Source: an uncultured Eubacteriales bacterium (lineage in GTDB: Bacteria; Bacillota; Clostridia; Oscillospirales; Oscillospiraceae). From it: DNA of 55,687 nucleotides. Below the pieces are notes generated by a model. The model made no database searches, was not told the DNA's origin, and saw nothing but the letters and a program-made list of their open reading frames with translations. This document shows positions 42,445-51,904 of the stretch, one piece after another (position 1 is the stretch's first letter; each line of letters starts with the position of its first letter). The DNA is taken from the NCBI GenBank assembly GCA_900549865.1, contig URPU01000002.1, positions 1-55,687 on the forward strand, given 5' to 3'. The position numbers and the translations under genes were made by a program.

Positions 42445-43134
42445 ATGGCATTATATGCAATAGGTGATTTTCATCTGGCGCTGGGGCAGGATAAGCCAAT
42501 GGATATATTCGGCGACAAATGGATAAACCATGCAGAAAAATTAAAAGCGTCGTTTTCGGCGCTGAACGAGGATGACGTCACCGTGCTCTGCGGCGATCTG
42601 AGCTGGGGCATGGGGCTTGACGGCGCGCTGGAGGATTTCCTCTTCATAAACGCGCTGCCCGGCCGGAAGATAATTCTCAAGGGCAATCACGATTACTGGT
42701 GGAACACCGTGTCCAAAACCACGCGCTTTTTCGCCGCGCACGGTATCGACACCATTGATATACTCAATAATAATTCCTATGAATACGGCGAATATGCCAT
42801 CTGCGGCACGCGCGGCTGGTTTTATGAGGAGGAGAAGGGCCGCGAGCACGACGGCAAGATAATGCGCCGCGAGATAATGCGCCTTGAGACCTCTCTCGCC
42901 TCTGCCGGGGATAAAAAGAAGCTCGTCTTTCTCCATTATCCGCCGGTGTATATGAATTATGAGTGCCCGGAGATTCTGGGCCTGCTGAAGCAGTACGAGG
43001 TGCGCCTGTGCTGCTACGGGCATATCCATGGCAAGGCCTGCAATTACGCCTTCAACGGCTGGCGCGACGGCACGGAATACAGGCTCGTTTCCGCCGATCA
43101 CGTGAATTTTGCGCCCGTGCGCCTGCCGTATTGA
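42445..43134 (+). CDS. calcineurin-like metallophosphoesterase
   Basis: A 229-residue two-metal phosphoesterase. Ligand motifs in order are GDFHLA (D-x-H), CGDLSWG, KGNHDYWW, FLHYPP and GHIHG. This resembles the YkuE/YfcE-like predicted phosphohydrolases of Clostridia; the substrate is unknown. CGGAGG precedes the ATG. Single-gene unit between the DUF1540 gene and tig. Confidence 0.9.
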   Translation: MALYAIGDFHLALGQDKPMDIFGDKWINHAEKLKASFSALNEDDVTVLCGDLSWGMGLDGALEDFLFINALPGRKIILKGNHDYWWNTVSKTTRFFAAHGIDTIDILNNNSYEYGEYAICGTRGWFYEEEKGREHDGKIMRREIMRLETSLASAGDKKKLVFLHYPPVYMNYECPEILGLLKQYEVRLCCYGHIHGKACNYAFNGWRDGTEYRLVSADHVNFAPVRLPY

Positions 43135-43164
43135 TTTAATTATCATATTTGAAACAATTTAGCA

Positions 43165-43193
43165 TTGATTTTGCAGATAAAATCTGCTATCAT
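43165..43193 (+). promoter_or_regulatory. tig promoter
   Basis: TTGATT (43165-43170), 17 bases, TATCAT (43188-43193). The spacer contains the palindrome GCAGATAAAATCTGC. Confidence 0.7.
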
Positions 43194-43230
43194 ATCCAAG
43201 GTTATGCACACATAGAGGAGGAAATCAACC

Positions 43231-44700
43231 ATGAACGTCAAGAACGTAGAGAAAAAAGAAAATAACTCCGCATCATTTCAGGTAGAGACCGACAAGGCTG
43301 AATTTGAAGCCGCTGTCAACAAGGCATACCTGAAGGCCAAAAGCGATATATATATTCCCGGCTTCCGCAAGGGCAAGGCGCCCCGCGCAGTCGTCGAGGG
43401 CATGTACGGCGCAGAGGTTTTCTATCAGGACGCTATTGATGAGCTCGCCCCTCAGGCCTTTGAAAGCGGCCTGAATGAGAGCGGCCTTAAGATAGTCGGC
43501 GCGCCCGCCATTTCCAATGTCAAGGTCACGGATGAGCGCACCGTGGAGTTCACCTTCGCCGTCACCCTCTACCCCGAGGTCACTCTCGGCCAGTATAAGG
43601 GCCTTGAGGCCGAGAAGGACGCCGTCAGCGTCTCCGATGAGCAGGTCGATAGCGAGATCGACGCCACCCGCCGCCGCAACGCCCGTATGCTCAGTGTTGA
43701 GGATCGCGCCGCAGAGATGGGCGACACCGCCAACATCGACTTCGACGGCTACCTCGACGGTGAGCGCTTCGACGGCGGCAAGGCAGAGGGTTATGACCTC
43801 GTCCTCGGCTCCAACTCCTTCGTTCCCGGCTTTGAAGAGCAGGTCGCCGGTATGACCATCGGCGAGGAGAAGGACGTCAACATCACCTTCCCCGAGAACT
43901 ACGTTGAGAATCTCGCCGGTAAGGCCGTCGTTTTCAAGGTCAAGCTCAACAGCATCACCACGCCTGAGCTTCCCGAACTGGATGATGAGTTCGCCAAGGA
44001 CGTTTCCGAGTTCGACACTCTTGAAGAGTACAAGGCCGACGTGCGCGCCAAGCTGGAGAAGTCCGCTTCTGAGCAGGCCGAGAACCGCTTCCGCACCGAC
44101 ATTCTCCGTCAGGCGTGCGACAATATCACCGCCGACATTCCTGCCGTCATGATCGACGACAAGCTGGAAGAGATGATCCGCGGCTATGCCGCCAACTACG
44201 GCATGACCGACCGCAGCGTCTCCCTTGACAAGCTCAAGGAGATGATGGGGCTTGACGAGGCCACGCTGAATAACAGCCTCCGCCCCGCGGCAGAGTTCCA
44301 GGTCAAGAATGAGCTTCTTGTTGACGCCATCGTCAAGGCTGAGAACATTGAAGTCACCGATGAGGATACCGACGAGTATCTCAAGAAGGTCGGCGAGGAC
44401 GTCAATGCCAAGCCCGAGGATCTCATCCAGTACTTCGGCATGGACTTCATCCGTGAGGAGTGCAAGAAGGACAAGGCCAACTCCATAATCTTCGACTCCG
44501 CAGTCGCCGTTGCGCCCAAGCCCGCGGCGGAGAAGGCAGAGGGCGAGGAAGCCGCACCTGCCGAGGGCGAAGAAGCCAAGCCCAAGGCCAAGAAGAGCAC
44601 CAAGGCCAAGAAGGCAGAGGCCGCCGAGGGGGAGGAAGCCCCGGCCAAGCCCAAGACGAGGAAAAAGGCGGCCGCCAAGACCGAGGAGACCGCTGAATAA
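43231..44700 (+). CDS. tig: trigger factor with charged C-terminal tail
   Basis: A 489-residue ribosome-bound chaperone. The N-terminal ribosome-binding domain has the contact loop GFRKGKAPR (about 44-52). An FKBP-type PPIase domain follows (about 155-240, NIDFDGYLDGERFDGGKAEG), then the helical C-terminal body. Residues 428-489 are an extra low-complexity tail of Lys, Ala, Glu and Pro, absent from typical 430-residue trigger factors. GAGGAGG precedes the ATG. Followed by clpP, clpX and lon, the usual tig-clpP-clpX order of protein quality control. Confidence 0.95.
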   Translation: MNVKNVEKKENNSASFQVETDKAEFEAAVNKAYLKAKSDIYIPGFRKGKAPRAVVEGMYGAEVFYQDAIDELAPQAFESGLNESGLKIVGAPAISNVKVTDERTVEFTFAVTLYPEVTLGQYKGLEAEKDAVSVSDEQVDSEIDATRRRNARMLSVEDRAAEMGDTANIDFDGYLDGERFDGGKAEGYDLVLGSNSFVPGFEEQVAGMTIGEEKDVNITFPENYVENLAGKAVVFKVKLNSITTPELPELDDEFAKDVSEFDTLEEYKADVRAKLEKSASEQAENRFRTDILRQACDNITADIPAVMIDDKLEEMIRGYAANYGMTDRSVSLDKLKEMMGLDEATLNNSLRPAAEFQVKNELLVDAIVKAENIEVTDEDTDEYLKKVGEDVNAKPEDLIQYFGMDFIREECKKDKANSIIFDSAVAVAPKPAAEKAEGEEAAPAEGEEAKPKAKKSTKAKKAEAAEGEEAPAKPKTRKKAAAKTEETAE

Positions 44701-44761
44701 TTCCCCGGAATAAAGGATATGCTCTCTTGGATGCAAATATTTTAAAGGAGAGTTTAATAAA

Positions 44762-45343
44762 ATGAGTTTAGTACCGTACGTTGTAGAACAGACCAGCCGC
44801 GGTGAGCGTTCATATGACATCTTCTCCCGCCTGCTCAACGACAGGATCGTCATGCTCTCGGAAGAGGTCAACGATACCACGGCCAGCCTGATAGTCGCCC
44901 AGCTTCTGTATCTTGAGGCGCAGGATCCCGATAAGGACATACAGTTTTATATCAACAGCCCCGGCGGCAGTGTCAGCTCGGGCCTTGCGATATATGACAC
45001 CATGCAGTATATCAAGCCGGATGTGTCCACCATCTGCATCGGCATGGCGGCGTCCATGGGCGCGTTCCTCCTGTCCAGCGGCGCGAAGGGCAAGCGCATC
45101 GCGCTTCCTAATGCCGAGATCATGATCCACCAGCCCTCCGGCGGCAGCCGCGGCCAGTGCACCGATATCCAGATACAGGCGGAGCAGATTTTGAAGATAA
45201 AGAAAAAGCTCAATGCCATACTTGCCGCCAACACCGGCAAGAGCGTCGAGACCATCGAGGCCGACTGTGAGCGCGACCATTTCATGTCCGCTGAGGAAGC
45301 GCAGGAGTACGGACTTATTGACAAGGTCATATACAAACGCTGA
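44762..45343 (+). CDS. clpP: ATP-dependent Clp protease proteolytic subunit
   Basis: A 193-residue serine protease with catalytic triad Ser98 (GMAASMGAF), His123 (MIHQPSGG) and Asp172. Fourteen copies form the barrel that degrades proteins fed by ClpX. AAAGGAG lies ten bases before the ATG. A 12-13 bp hairpin separates it from clpX (45353-45381), which may make ClpP in excess of ClpX. Confidence 0.97.
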   Translation: MSLVPYVVEQTSRGERSYDIFSRLLNDRIVMLSEEVNDTTASLIVAQLLYLEAQDPDKDIQFYINSPGGSVSSGLAIYDTMQYIKPDVSTICIGMAASMGAFLLSSGAKGKRIALPNAEIMIHQPSGGSRGQCTDIQIQAEQILKIKKKLNAILAANTGKSVETIEADCERDHFMSAEEAQEYGLIDKVIYKR

Positions 45344-45352
45344 AAATCGCTT

Positions 45353-45381
45353 TCTATGGGGGAACAGTCGTTCCCCCATAG
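45353..45381 (+). terminator. clpP-clpX intercistronic hairpin
   Basis: CTATGGGGGGAAC pairs with GTTCCCCCATAG (one extra G) across an AGTC loop, followed by CTTTAAAAAGC. Without a real U-run it is more likely a partial terminator or mRNA end. Confidence 0.55.
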
Positions 45382-45418
45382 CTTTAAAAAGCAACAACAG
45401 GACAGGGGGAGAGTAAAC

Positions 45419-46672
45419 ATGGGCAAGCTGGATGACAGAAGGGCCATAAGATGCTCATTTTGCGGCCGGCCGCAGTCCGCGGTCAACCGCCTTATTGCCG
45501 GTAACGGCAGTTATATATGCGATGAGTGCGTGCGCATGTGCGCAAGCATAATTGATGAAGGCGCGCCCGGCGCGCCCACGGTGAACGGATTTGACGGGCT
45601 TCCGCTTGTTTTTGAAAAGCTGCCGAAGCCCATGCAGATAAAGGCCCGTCTTGATGAGTATGTCATCGGGCAGGACAGGGCGAAGATAGCGCTGTCCGTC
45701 GCGGTCTACAACCACTATAAGCGCATCCTCCACGCCGGTGCGGACGATGTTGAGTTACAGAAGAGCAACATTCTTCTCATCGGCCCCACCGGCAGCGGCA
45801 AAACGCTTTTTGCCCAGACGCTGGCGAAGATGCTGGATGTGCCCTTTGCCATTGCGGACGCAACCACGCTCACAGAGGCCGGCTACGTCGGCGAGGACGT
45901 GGAAAACGTCATCCTCAAGCTCCTGCAGGCCGCGGATTTTGACGTTGAGCGCGCCCAGCGCGGCATCATCTATATCGACGAGATAGACAAGATCGCCCGC
46001 AAGAGCGAGAACACCTCCATCACGCGCGATGTCTCCGGTGAGGGCGTGCAGCAGGCGCTTTTGAAGCTTCTTGAAGGCACCGTCGCCAACGTTCCGCCCC
46101 AGGGCGGCCGCAAGCACCCGCATCAGGAGTTCATTCAGGTGGACACCACCAACATCCTCTTCATCTGCGGCGGCGCGTTCGACGGGCTTGATAAAATAAT
46201 CGAAAAGCGCACGAATAAAAAGACCATGGGCTTCGGCGCGGATATAGTCAGCTCGAAGGAGCGCGACGTCGGCGAGATCCTTGCCAACGTCCAGCAGCAC
46301 GACCTTTTGAAGTTCGGCATCATTCCTGAGCTCGTCGGCCGCCTGCCTGTCATTGCGTCGCTGGATTCCCTCACGCGCGCCGACCTCGTCCGCATCCTGA
46401 CGGAGCCGAAGAACGCCATGACCAAGCAGTATAAGGCGCTTTTCTCCTACGATAAGGTGCAGCTCGAGTTTGAGCCTGCCGCGCTTGAGGCCGTGGCCGA
46501 CAAGGCCATTGAAATGAAGATAGGCGCGCGCGGTCTGAGAAGCGTTATGGAGGGCGTCATGACCAACATAATGTATACCGTTCCATCCGACCCGACGGTC
46601 GGAAAGGTCATCGTCACGGCGGCCAGCGTCAACGGGCTTGAGCAGCCGCGCGTGGAGAAGATAAACCAGTAA
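45419..46672 (+). CDS. clpX: ATP-dependent Clp protease ATP-binding subunit ClpX
   Basis: A 417-residue AAA+ unfoldase. The N-terminal zinc domain has CSFCG and CDECVRMC. Walker A is GPTGSGKT, followed by TEAGYVGEDVEN (pore loop 1) and IIYIDEIDKIARK (Walker B), and an FGIIPELVGRLPV sensor region. It recognises substrates and threads them into ClpP. The ATG at 45419 has GGGGGAGAG upstream; the frame open from 45356 runs through the hairpin. 29 bases separate it from lon. Confidence 0.97.
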   Translation: MGKLDDRRAIRCSFCGRPQSAVNRLIAGNGSYICDECVRMCASIIDEGAPGAPTVNGFDGLPLVFEKLPKPMQIKARLDEYVIGQDRAKIALSVAVYNHYKRILHAGADDVELQKSNILLIGPTGSGKTLFAQTLAKMLDVPFAIADATTLTEAGYVGEDVENVILKLLQAADFDVERAQRGIIYIDEIDKIARKSENTSITRDVSGEGVQQALLKLLEGTVANVPPQGGRKHPHQEFIQVDTTNILFICGGAFDGLDKIIEKRTNKKTMGFGADIVSSKERDVGEILANVQQHDLLKFGIIPELVGRLPVIASLDSLTRADLVRILTEPKNAMTKQYKALFSYDKVQLEFEPAALEAVADKAIEMKIGARGLRSVMEGVMTNIMYTVPSDPTVGKVIVTAASVNGLEQPRVEKINQ

Positions 46673-46701
46673 AACCTTAGTCCTCCTGAAAGGAGAAAAA
46701 C

Positions 46702-49098
46702 GTGAGCGATAATCTTAATGACGTGAGGACGATGCCCCTGCTCGCCCTGCGCGGGCTGAGCGTATTCCCGGGCATGCTCCTCACCTTTGATGTGGAGCGC
46801 AGCGCCTCCGCCGCGGCGCTGGATGCCGCCGTCAGGACGGATCAGATGATCTTCCTCGCGGCGCAGAAGGACCCCATCGCGGACGCGCCCGACGAAAGTG
46901 AGATATACCATACCGGCACTGTCTGCCGCATCCGGCAGCAGCTCCGCCAGCCGCGCGGCGGCTTTACGCGCGTCATGGTGGAGGGCGTGCGCCGCGCGCA
47001 GGCGGAGTCCGTCGATATGGACGGCAAGTATTATACCGCGCAGGTGCGCATGCTCGACGACCGGAAGGACCGCGTCAGCGAGGCGCGCCGCGAAGCGTTG
47101 CTGAGAAGCTGCTTTACGCTGTTTGAGGAATATATCCACGCAAACCCCGACATGGTGAACGAGCAGATATTGAACCTTCTGGCAAACCCCAGCCCGTCCT
47201 ATGTCTCCGATTACATAGCGCATAATGTCCGCCTCAGTGTTGAGGATAAGCAGGAGCTGCTTGAAGAGCTGTCTCCCTGCCGCCGCCTTGCCATGCTCGC
47301 AAAGCTTTTGACGAATGAGCTGAATATCATCAGCATCGAGAAGGAGATAAGCGACGCCGCGCAGGAGGCCATGAACCAGAACCAGCGCGAGTATTATCTG
47401 CGCGAGGAGCTCAAGGCCATTCAGGCCGAGCTTGGCGACGATGGCCAGACGGACGATATCGGCGATTACCGCGCGAAGATAAACGCCCTTCCCGTGCCGG
47501 AAGAGGTGCGCACAAAGCTCCTCAAGGAGCTGGGCCGCCTTTCAAAGCAGCCCTTCGGCTCGTCTGAGGCCGCCGTGCTGCGCGGCTATCTTGATGTCTG
47601 CCTTGAAATCCCATGGGGTGTCACAACAAAAGAGACGGTGGACGTCGCAAAGGCGCGCCGCCTGCTGGATGAGGAGCACTTCGGCCTTGACAAGGTCAAG
47701 GAGCGCGTGCTTGAATATCTCTCCGTAAGGCAGCTCACGCCCGATGTGAAGGGCGGCCTCATCTGTCTTGTCGGCCCTCCTGGAACGGGCAAGACCAGCA
47801 TAGCTATGAGCATCGCGCGCGCCACCAACAGAAAGCTGTGCCGCGTCTCTCTCGGCGGCGTGCATGACGAGGCCGAGATCCGCGGCCACCGCAAGACGTA
47901 TATCGGCTCCATGCCGGGCCGCATCGTCAGCGGCATCATACAAAGCGGCAGCATGAATCCGCTCATGGTGCTCGACGAGATAGACAAGCTCGGCTCCGAT
48001 TACCGGGGCGACCCCTCCGCGGCGCTGCTGGAAGCGCTTGACGGGGAGCAGAACAGCACCTTCCGCGATAACTTCCTTGAAATACCCATCGACCTCTCCG
48101 GCGTGTTCTTCATCACTACCGCCAATACGACCGACACCATTCCCCGCGCCCTGCTCGACCGTATGGAGGTCATAGAGCTGCACAGCTATACCGACGAGGA
48201 AAAGCTCCAGATCGCCAAGCGCCACCTTCTGCCCAAGCAGAGGAAAAAGCACGGCCTCAAGGCCGCGCAGCTCAAGGTAGACGACGCGGCCCTGCGTGAA
48301 ATGATCATGCTCTATACGCGTGAATCCGGCGTGCGCCTGCTTGAAAGGGAGCTTGCCTCCGTCTGCCGCAAGGCGGCCGGCGGCATTGCTGAGGGGCGCT
48401 TCAAGAGCATGACGCTCAAGCCCGGCAGACTTCAGGACGTGCTCGGCCCCGCCCGCTACAAGCCGGAGCCTTTCCGGTTTTATGACGAGGTCGGCCTTGT
48501 GCACGGCCTTGCCTATACCTCTGTCGGCGGCGAAATGCTGGATGTTGAGGCGCTTGTCACCGACGGCTCAGGCAAGCTTGAGCTTACGGGCAATCTGGGT
48601 GACGTGATGAAGGAATCCGCCCGCGCGGCGGTCAGCTTTATCCGCAGCCGCGCCGCGAAGCTCGGCATCGACCCGGAATTCTATAAAAACCGCGATATAC
48701 ATATCCATTACCCCGAAGGGGCGATACCCAAGGACGGCCCGTCCGCCGGCGTCACCACCTGCGTGGCGCTCGTCTCGGCACTGACGGGGCGGCCCGTGCG
48801 GCATGACGTCGCCATGACCGGTGAGATCACGCTTCGCGGCCGTGTGCTGCCCATCGGCGGCCTGCGGGAAAAGACCATGGCCGCACTGCGCAGCGGCGTC
48901 AAAACTGTCATCATCCCCGCTGAGAATCAGCCCGACCTTGAAGAGATAGACCAGACGGTGCGCGCCGCGCTCAGCTTCATCCCAGTCAGCTATGCCGACG
49001 AGGCGCTTGAGGCCGCGCTCGTTCCGGAAAGAAGCGAGGGCGTTATCCGCACAGGCATCATGCCCCCGGCCTCCGAAAAGCCGAAGGTGAGGCAGTAA
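46702..49098 (+). CDS. lon: endopeptidase La (Lon protease)
   Basis: A 798-residue LonA. An N-terminal substrate domain (LRGLSVFPGMLLTFDVERS) and a coiled helix lead to the AAA+ module with GPPGTGKTS. The protease domain has the dyad Ser681 (PKDGPSAGVT) and Lys724 (GGLREKT). It degrades damaged proteins and regulators. The start is GTG after AAAGGAG. It is two bases from engB, the Gram-positive order clpX-lon-engB. Confidence 0.97.
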   Translation: MSDNLNDVRTMPLLALRGLSVFPGMLLTFDVERSASAAALDAAVRTDQMIFLAAQKDPIADAPDESEIYHTGTVCRIRQQLRQPRGGFTRVMVEGVRRAQAESVDMDGKYYTAQVRMLDDRKDRVSEARREALLRSCFTLFEEYIHANPDMVNEQILNLLANPSPSYVSDYIAHNVRLSVEDKQELLEELSPCRRLAMLAKLLTNELNIISIEKEISDAAQEAMNQNQREYYLREELKAIQAELGDDGQTDDIGDYRAKINALPVPEEVRTKLLKELGRLSKQPFGSSEAAVLRGYLDVCLEIPWGVTTKETVDVAKARRLLDEEHFGLDKVKERVLEYLSVRQLTPDVKGGLICLVGPPGTGKTSIAMSIARATNRKLCRVSLGGVHDEAEIRGHRKTYIGSMPGRIVSGIIQSGSMNPLMVLDEIDKLGSDYRGDPSAALLEALDGEQNSTFRDNFLEIPIDLSGVFFITTANTTDTIPRALLDRMEVIELHSYTDEEKLQIAKRHLLPKQRKKHGLKAAQLKVDDAALREMIMLYTRESGVRLLERELASVCRKAAGGIAEGRFKSMTLKPGRLQDVLGPARYKPEPFRFYDEVGLVHGLAYTSVGGEMLDVEALVTDGSGKLELTGNLGDVMKESARAAVSFIRSRAAKLGIDPEFYKNRDIHIHYPEGAIPKDGPSAGVTTCVALVSALTGRPVRHDVAMTGEITLRGRVLPIGGLREKTMAALRSGVKTVIIPAENQPDLEEIDQTVRAALSFIPVSYADEALEAALVPERSEGVIRTGIMPPASEKPKVRQ

Positions 49099-49100
49099 CC

Positions 49101-49688
49101 ATGGCAGCTTTGAACGTCAACAAGGCGGAGTTCATCAAATCCGCCGCGGCCCCCGCGCAGTTCGTGCAGAGCTCCGTTCCGGCGGTGGTTTTCGCGGGCA
49201 AGTCCAACGTGGGCAAATCCTCCGTCATAAACCGCCTGCTCAACCGCAGAAATTTTGCCCGCGTCGGTTCCGCGCCGGGAAAGACAGTGCACGTCAATTA
49301 TTTTCTCATTGACGGGCGGCTCTATCTCGTCGATCTGCCCGGCTACGGCTATGCCAAGGTCTCTCAGGCTGAGCGCGACCGCTGGGGAAAGCTGATGGAG
49401 CAGTTCTTCGCCGCGCAGTTATTCCAGCTCGGCGTCATGATAGTTGACGCCCGCCATAAGCCCACGGCGGACGATGTCACCATGGCGCAGTGGTTCAAGG
49501 CCTCCGGATGCGCGCTCGTCGTCGTGGCAAATAAGCTCGACAAGCTCAAAAAAAGCGAGGTCGAGCCGAACATGGCCCTCATCCGCCGGACGCTTGAGCT
49601 TGATGAGAGCGTGCGGATCATACCCTTCTCCGCCGAAAAAGGGCAGGGCAGGGAAGAGCTTATCAGCGAGATAACCAAAATAATTTAA
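49101..49688 (+). CDS. engB: ribosome biogenesis GTP-binding protein YsxC/EngB
   Basis: A 195-residue small GTPase. G1 is GKSNVGKSS, G3 is DLPGYGYAKVS and G4 is ANKLDKLKKSE. It assists late 50S assembly. It begins right after lon, and a weak terminator follows. Confidence 0.96.
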   Translation: MAALNVNKAEFIKSAAAPAQFVQSSVPAVVFAGKSNVGKSSVINRLLNRRNFARVGSAPGKTVHVNYFLIDGRLYLVDLPGYGYAKVSQAERDRWGKLMEQFFAAQLFQLGVMIVDARHKPTADDVTMAQWFKASGCALVVVANKLDKLKKSEVEPNMALIRRTLELDESVRIIPFSAEKGQGREELISEITKII

Positions 49689-49700
49689 CTAAATCCACGG

Positions 49701-49725
49701 GCAAGGCAATTTCCTGTTGCCTTGC
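49701..49725 (+). terminator. engB terminator
   Basis: GCAAGGCAA / TTGCCTTGC across a seven-base loop, then TCTTGTATTTT. The tail is imperfect. It may overlap a promoter for the next gene (TTGCCT, 18 bases, TATGAT at about 49741-49746). Confidence 0.6.
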
Positions 49726-49794
49726 TCTTGTATTTTGTGGTATGATTTGATAAAATAACTAGAGCTTGTTTTATGACCGGCGGCAAATTCCGGG

Positions 49795-50493
49795 GTGAGT
49801 ACGATAGACGCGTTGAGATCCATATGGGATGGCTTTGATTTTTCATATCTGCTCAGTATAATTCTGGGGCTTGTTCCGGCGCTGCTGTGCGTGACGCTGC
49901 ATGAGTTCAGCCACGGCTACGCTGCCTATAAGCTGGGGGACGATACGGCGAAGCGCGCCGGGCGGCTGACGCTCAATCCCCTGCGCAGTCTTGACCCGCT
50001 TGGCCTTGTGATGCTGCTGGTGTTCCACTTCGGCTGGGCGAAGCCCGTGCCGGTGAATATGTTCAGGTTCAAAAACCCCAAGCGCGGCATGGCGCTGACG
50101 GCGCTTGCCGGCCCCATGTGCAATCTCGTGCTGGCCGTTGTTTTCATGTTCTTTTACGGCCTCGCGTTCATCCCCCTCGGCCGATCCGCCGTGGGCGGGT
50201 ACTTTCTTGAAATGATACAGATAACGGCGGTCATAAGCCTTGGCTACGCCGTTTTCAATCTCATCCCCATCTCCCCGCTGGACGGGTCGAAGGTGCTGTA
50301 CGCGTTTATGCGTGACGAGGCGTACTATAAGCTCATGCGCTATGAGAAATACGGCTCCATCGTGCTCTTCGCGCTCGTCGCCACGGGTGTCCTCGGCCGG
50401 CCGCTCTCCACGGCGGTGAACTGGCTTTACGCGCGCCTTGTGCCCGTGGCGCAGGCCGGGTGCGACCTTGTATATTATCTTTTTTATAAGTGA
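49795..50493 (+). CDS. site-2-protease-family (M50) membrane protein
   Basis: A 232-residue multi-pass metalloprotease. Zinc motif LHEFSHGYAAYKLGD lies at about residues 33-47 and NLIPISPLDGSK supplies the third ligand (about 160-171). It is the YwhC/Rip-like short group, common next to scpA in Firmicutes. The start is GTG with only a GGGG nearby, so it is uncertain by a few codons. It lies seven bases before scpA. Confidence 0.88.
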   Translation: MSTIDALRSIWDGFDFSYLLSIILGLVPALLCVTLHEFSHGYAAYKLGDDTAKRAGRLTLNPLRSLDPLGLVMLLVFHFGWAKPVPVNMFRFKNPKRGMALTALAGPMCNLVLAVVFMFFYGLAFIPLGRSAVGGYFLEMIQITAVISLGYAVFNLIPISPLDGSKVLYAFMRDEAYYKLMRYEKYGSIVLFALVATGVLGRPLSTAVNWLYARLVPVAQAGCDLVYYLFYK

Positions 50494-50500
50494 GCTTTTA

Positions 50501-51283
50501 ATGGAAAATCCCAGCTTTCATCTGGAGGGCGTCGTGCGCGACAAGGATGAGCTTCAGGACTTTGAAGGTCCGCTCAGCCTTATCCTCATGCTGCTTTCCA
50601 AAAATAAAATAGAGATCCGCGATATCAAGATCGCCGATATCCTTGACCAGTATCTCGCCTACCTTGCCGAAATGCAGAGCATGGACCTTGAGATCGCAAG
50701 CGAGTTCATCCAGATGGCCTCGCATCTGCTGTATATCAAGACAAAGACGCTGCTCACCTCCGAGGAGGAGGTGTCCGAGCTTGAAGTGCTCATGGCGTCG
50801 CTGGAGCAGCTTAAATGCAAGGACGCCTTTGCCGCCGTGCAGAAGGTCACGCCGCAGCTTAAAAAAGCGTCGGAGCTGGGTCTGCTCTACTTTGCCAAGC
50901 TGCCGGAACCGCCCCCCAGGCTCAGCCGCGAATACGCCTATAAGCATGAACCGGCGGAGCTTTTAAAAGCGCTCAAGGCCATATATTCCCGCGGCGGCAA
51001 AGCGCCGGAGGCCGAAAGCTTCGCTTCGGCCATCCCGCAGCGGATAGTTTATTCCGTCCGCGATAAAAGCCGCCAGATACTCCAGCTCCTCCGCACGGGC
51101 GGCGTGACGCTCAATGAGCTTTACAAGGGCTGCGCCACGCGGTCAGAGGTCGTCGCGGCGTTCATTTCCGTGCTGGAGCTATGCAGCATGGGCAGTGTCA
51201 AGGTCGAGCGCTGCGGCGAGGACTATTCTCTCAGCTTTTCCGGCGGCGACGTCGATGAAATAATTGAAAAGATAATTGAGTAA
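50501..51283 (+). CDS. scpA: segregation and condensation protein A
   Basis: A 260-residue kleisin. The N-terminal part (FHLEGVVRDKDELQDFEGPLSLILMLLSKNKIEIRDIKIADI) binds the SMC neck and the C-terminal winged helix (about 185-260) binds the SMC head. The ATG at 50501 begins the conserved region but its ribosome site is weak, which suggests coupling to the M50 gene. It is directly followed by scpB. Confidence 0.94.
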   Translation: MENPSFHLEGVVRDKDELQDFEGPLSLILMLLSKNKIEIRDIKIADILDQYLAYLAEMQSMDLEIASEFIQMASHLLYIKTKTLLTSEEEVSELEVLMASLEQLKCKDAFAAVQKVTPQLKKASELGLLYFAKLPEPPPRLSREYAYKHEPAELLKALKAIYSRGGKAPEAESFASAIPQRIVYSVRDKSRQILQLLRTGGVTLNELYKGCATRSEVVAAFISVLELCSMGSVKVERCGEDYSLSFSGGDVDEIIEKIIE

Positions 51284-51284
51284 T

Positions 51285-51899
51285 ATGTTTGATATTTCTT
51301 CCGCCATTGAGGCTATACTTTTTGCATCGGGCGACAGCGTGCCCATTGCGCGCCTTTCCCTCATCCTCGGCGCTTACGAGGGCGAGATAGAACATGCCGC
51401 CGCCGTGCTTGCAGAAAAATATGAAAACGAGGGGCGCGGTATGCGCATTCTGAAGCTGGAGGATAAGCTTCAGATGTGTTCCGCCCCGGAATACGCCCCA
51501 TTCATCACCAAGGCGCTGGAGCAGCGCAAGCCCCCCATGCTCAGCCAGAGCGCGCTGGAGGCGTTGGCGATAGTTGCGTATTTTCAGCCCGTCACGCGGG
51601 CTTATATAGACCAGGTGCGCGGGGTGGACAGCTCCTACACCGTCGGCATCCTGCTTGAGCGCGGCCTTATCGAGCCGTGCGGCAAGCTCGACGTGCCGGG
51701 GCGGCCCTCCATCTTCAAAACAACGGACGTTTTCCTGCGTACAATGGGTATAAGCGAGCTTTCGCAGCTTCCGCCCCTGCCGGACATGACGAACGGCGAA
51801 GGGATAGAAAAGCTGCAAAACGCGATAGACCTTTTGCAGAACAAGGATTCCCAGCAGATATCTTTCAGCGAAGTTACAGGAGATGCGCACGAGGAGTGA
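51285..51899 (+). CDS. scpB: segregation and condensation protein B
   Basis: A 204-residue protein of two winged helices. It has ISSAIEAILFASGD at the start and SQSALEALAIVAYFQPVTRAYIDQVRGV in the second wing, then GRPSIFKTTDVFL. A dimer binds the ScpA middle region in the SMC condensin. The ATG is one base past the scpA stop; an in-frame TTG at 51276 is possible. Confidence 0.94.
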   Translation: MFDISSAIEAILFASGDSVPIARLSLILGAYEGEIEHAAAVLAEKYENEGRGMRILKLEDKLQMCSAPEYAPFITKALEQRKPPMLSQSALEALAIVAYFQPVTRAYIDQVRGVDSSYTVGILLERGLIEPCGKLDVPGRPSIFKTTDVFLRTMGISELSQLPPLPDMTNGEGIEKLQNAIDLLQNKDSQQISFSEVTGDAHEE

Positions 51900-51904
51900 T
51901 ATAA

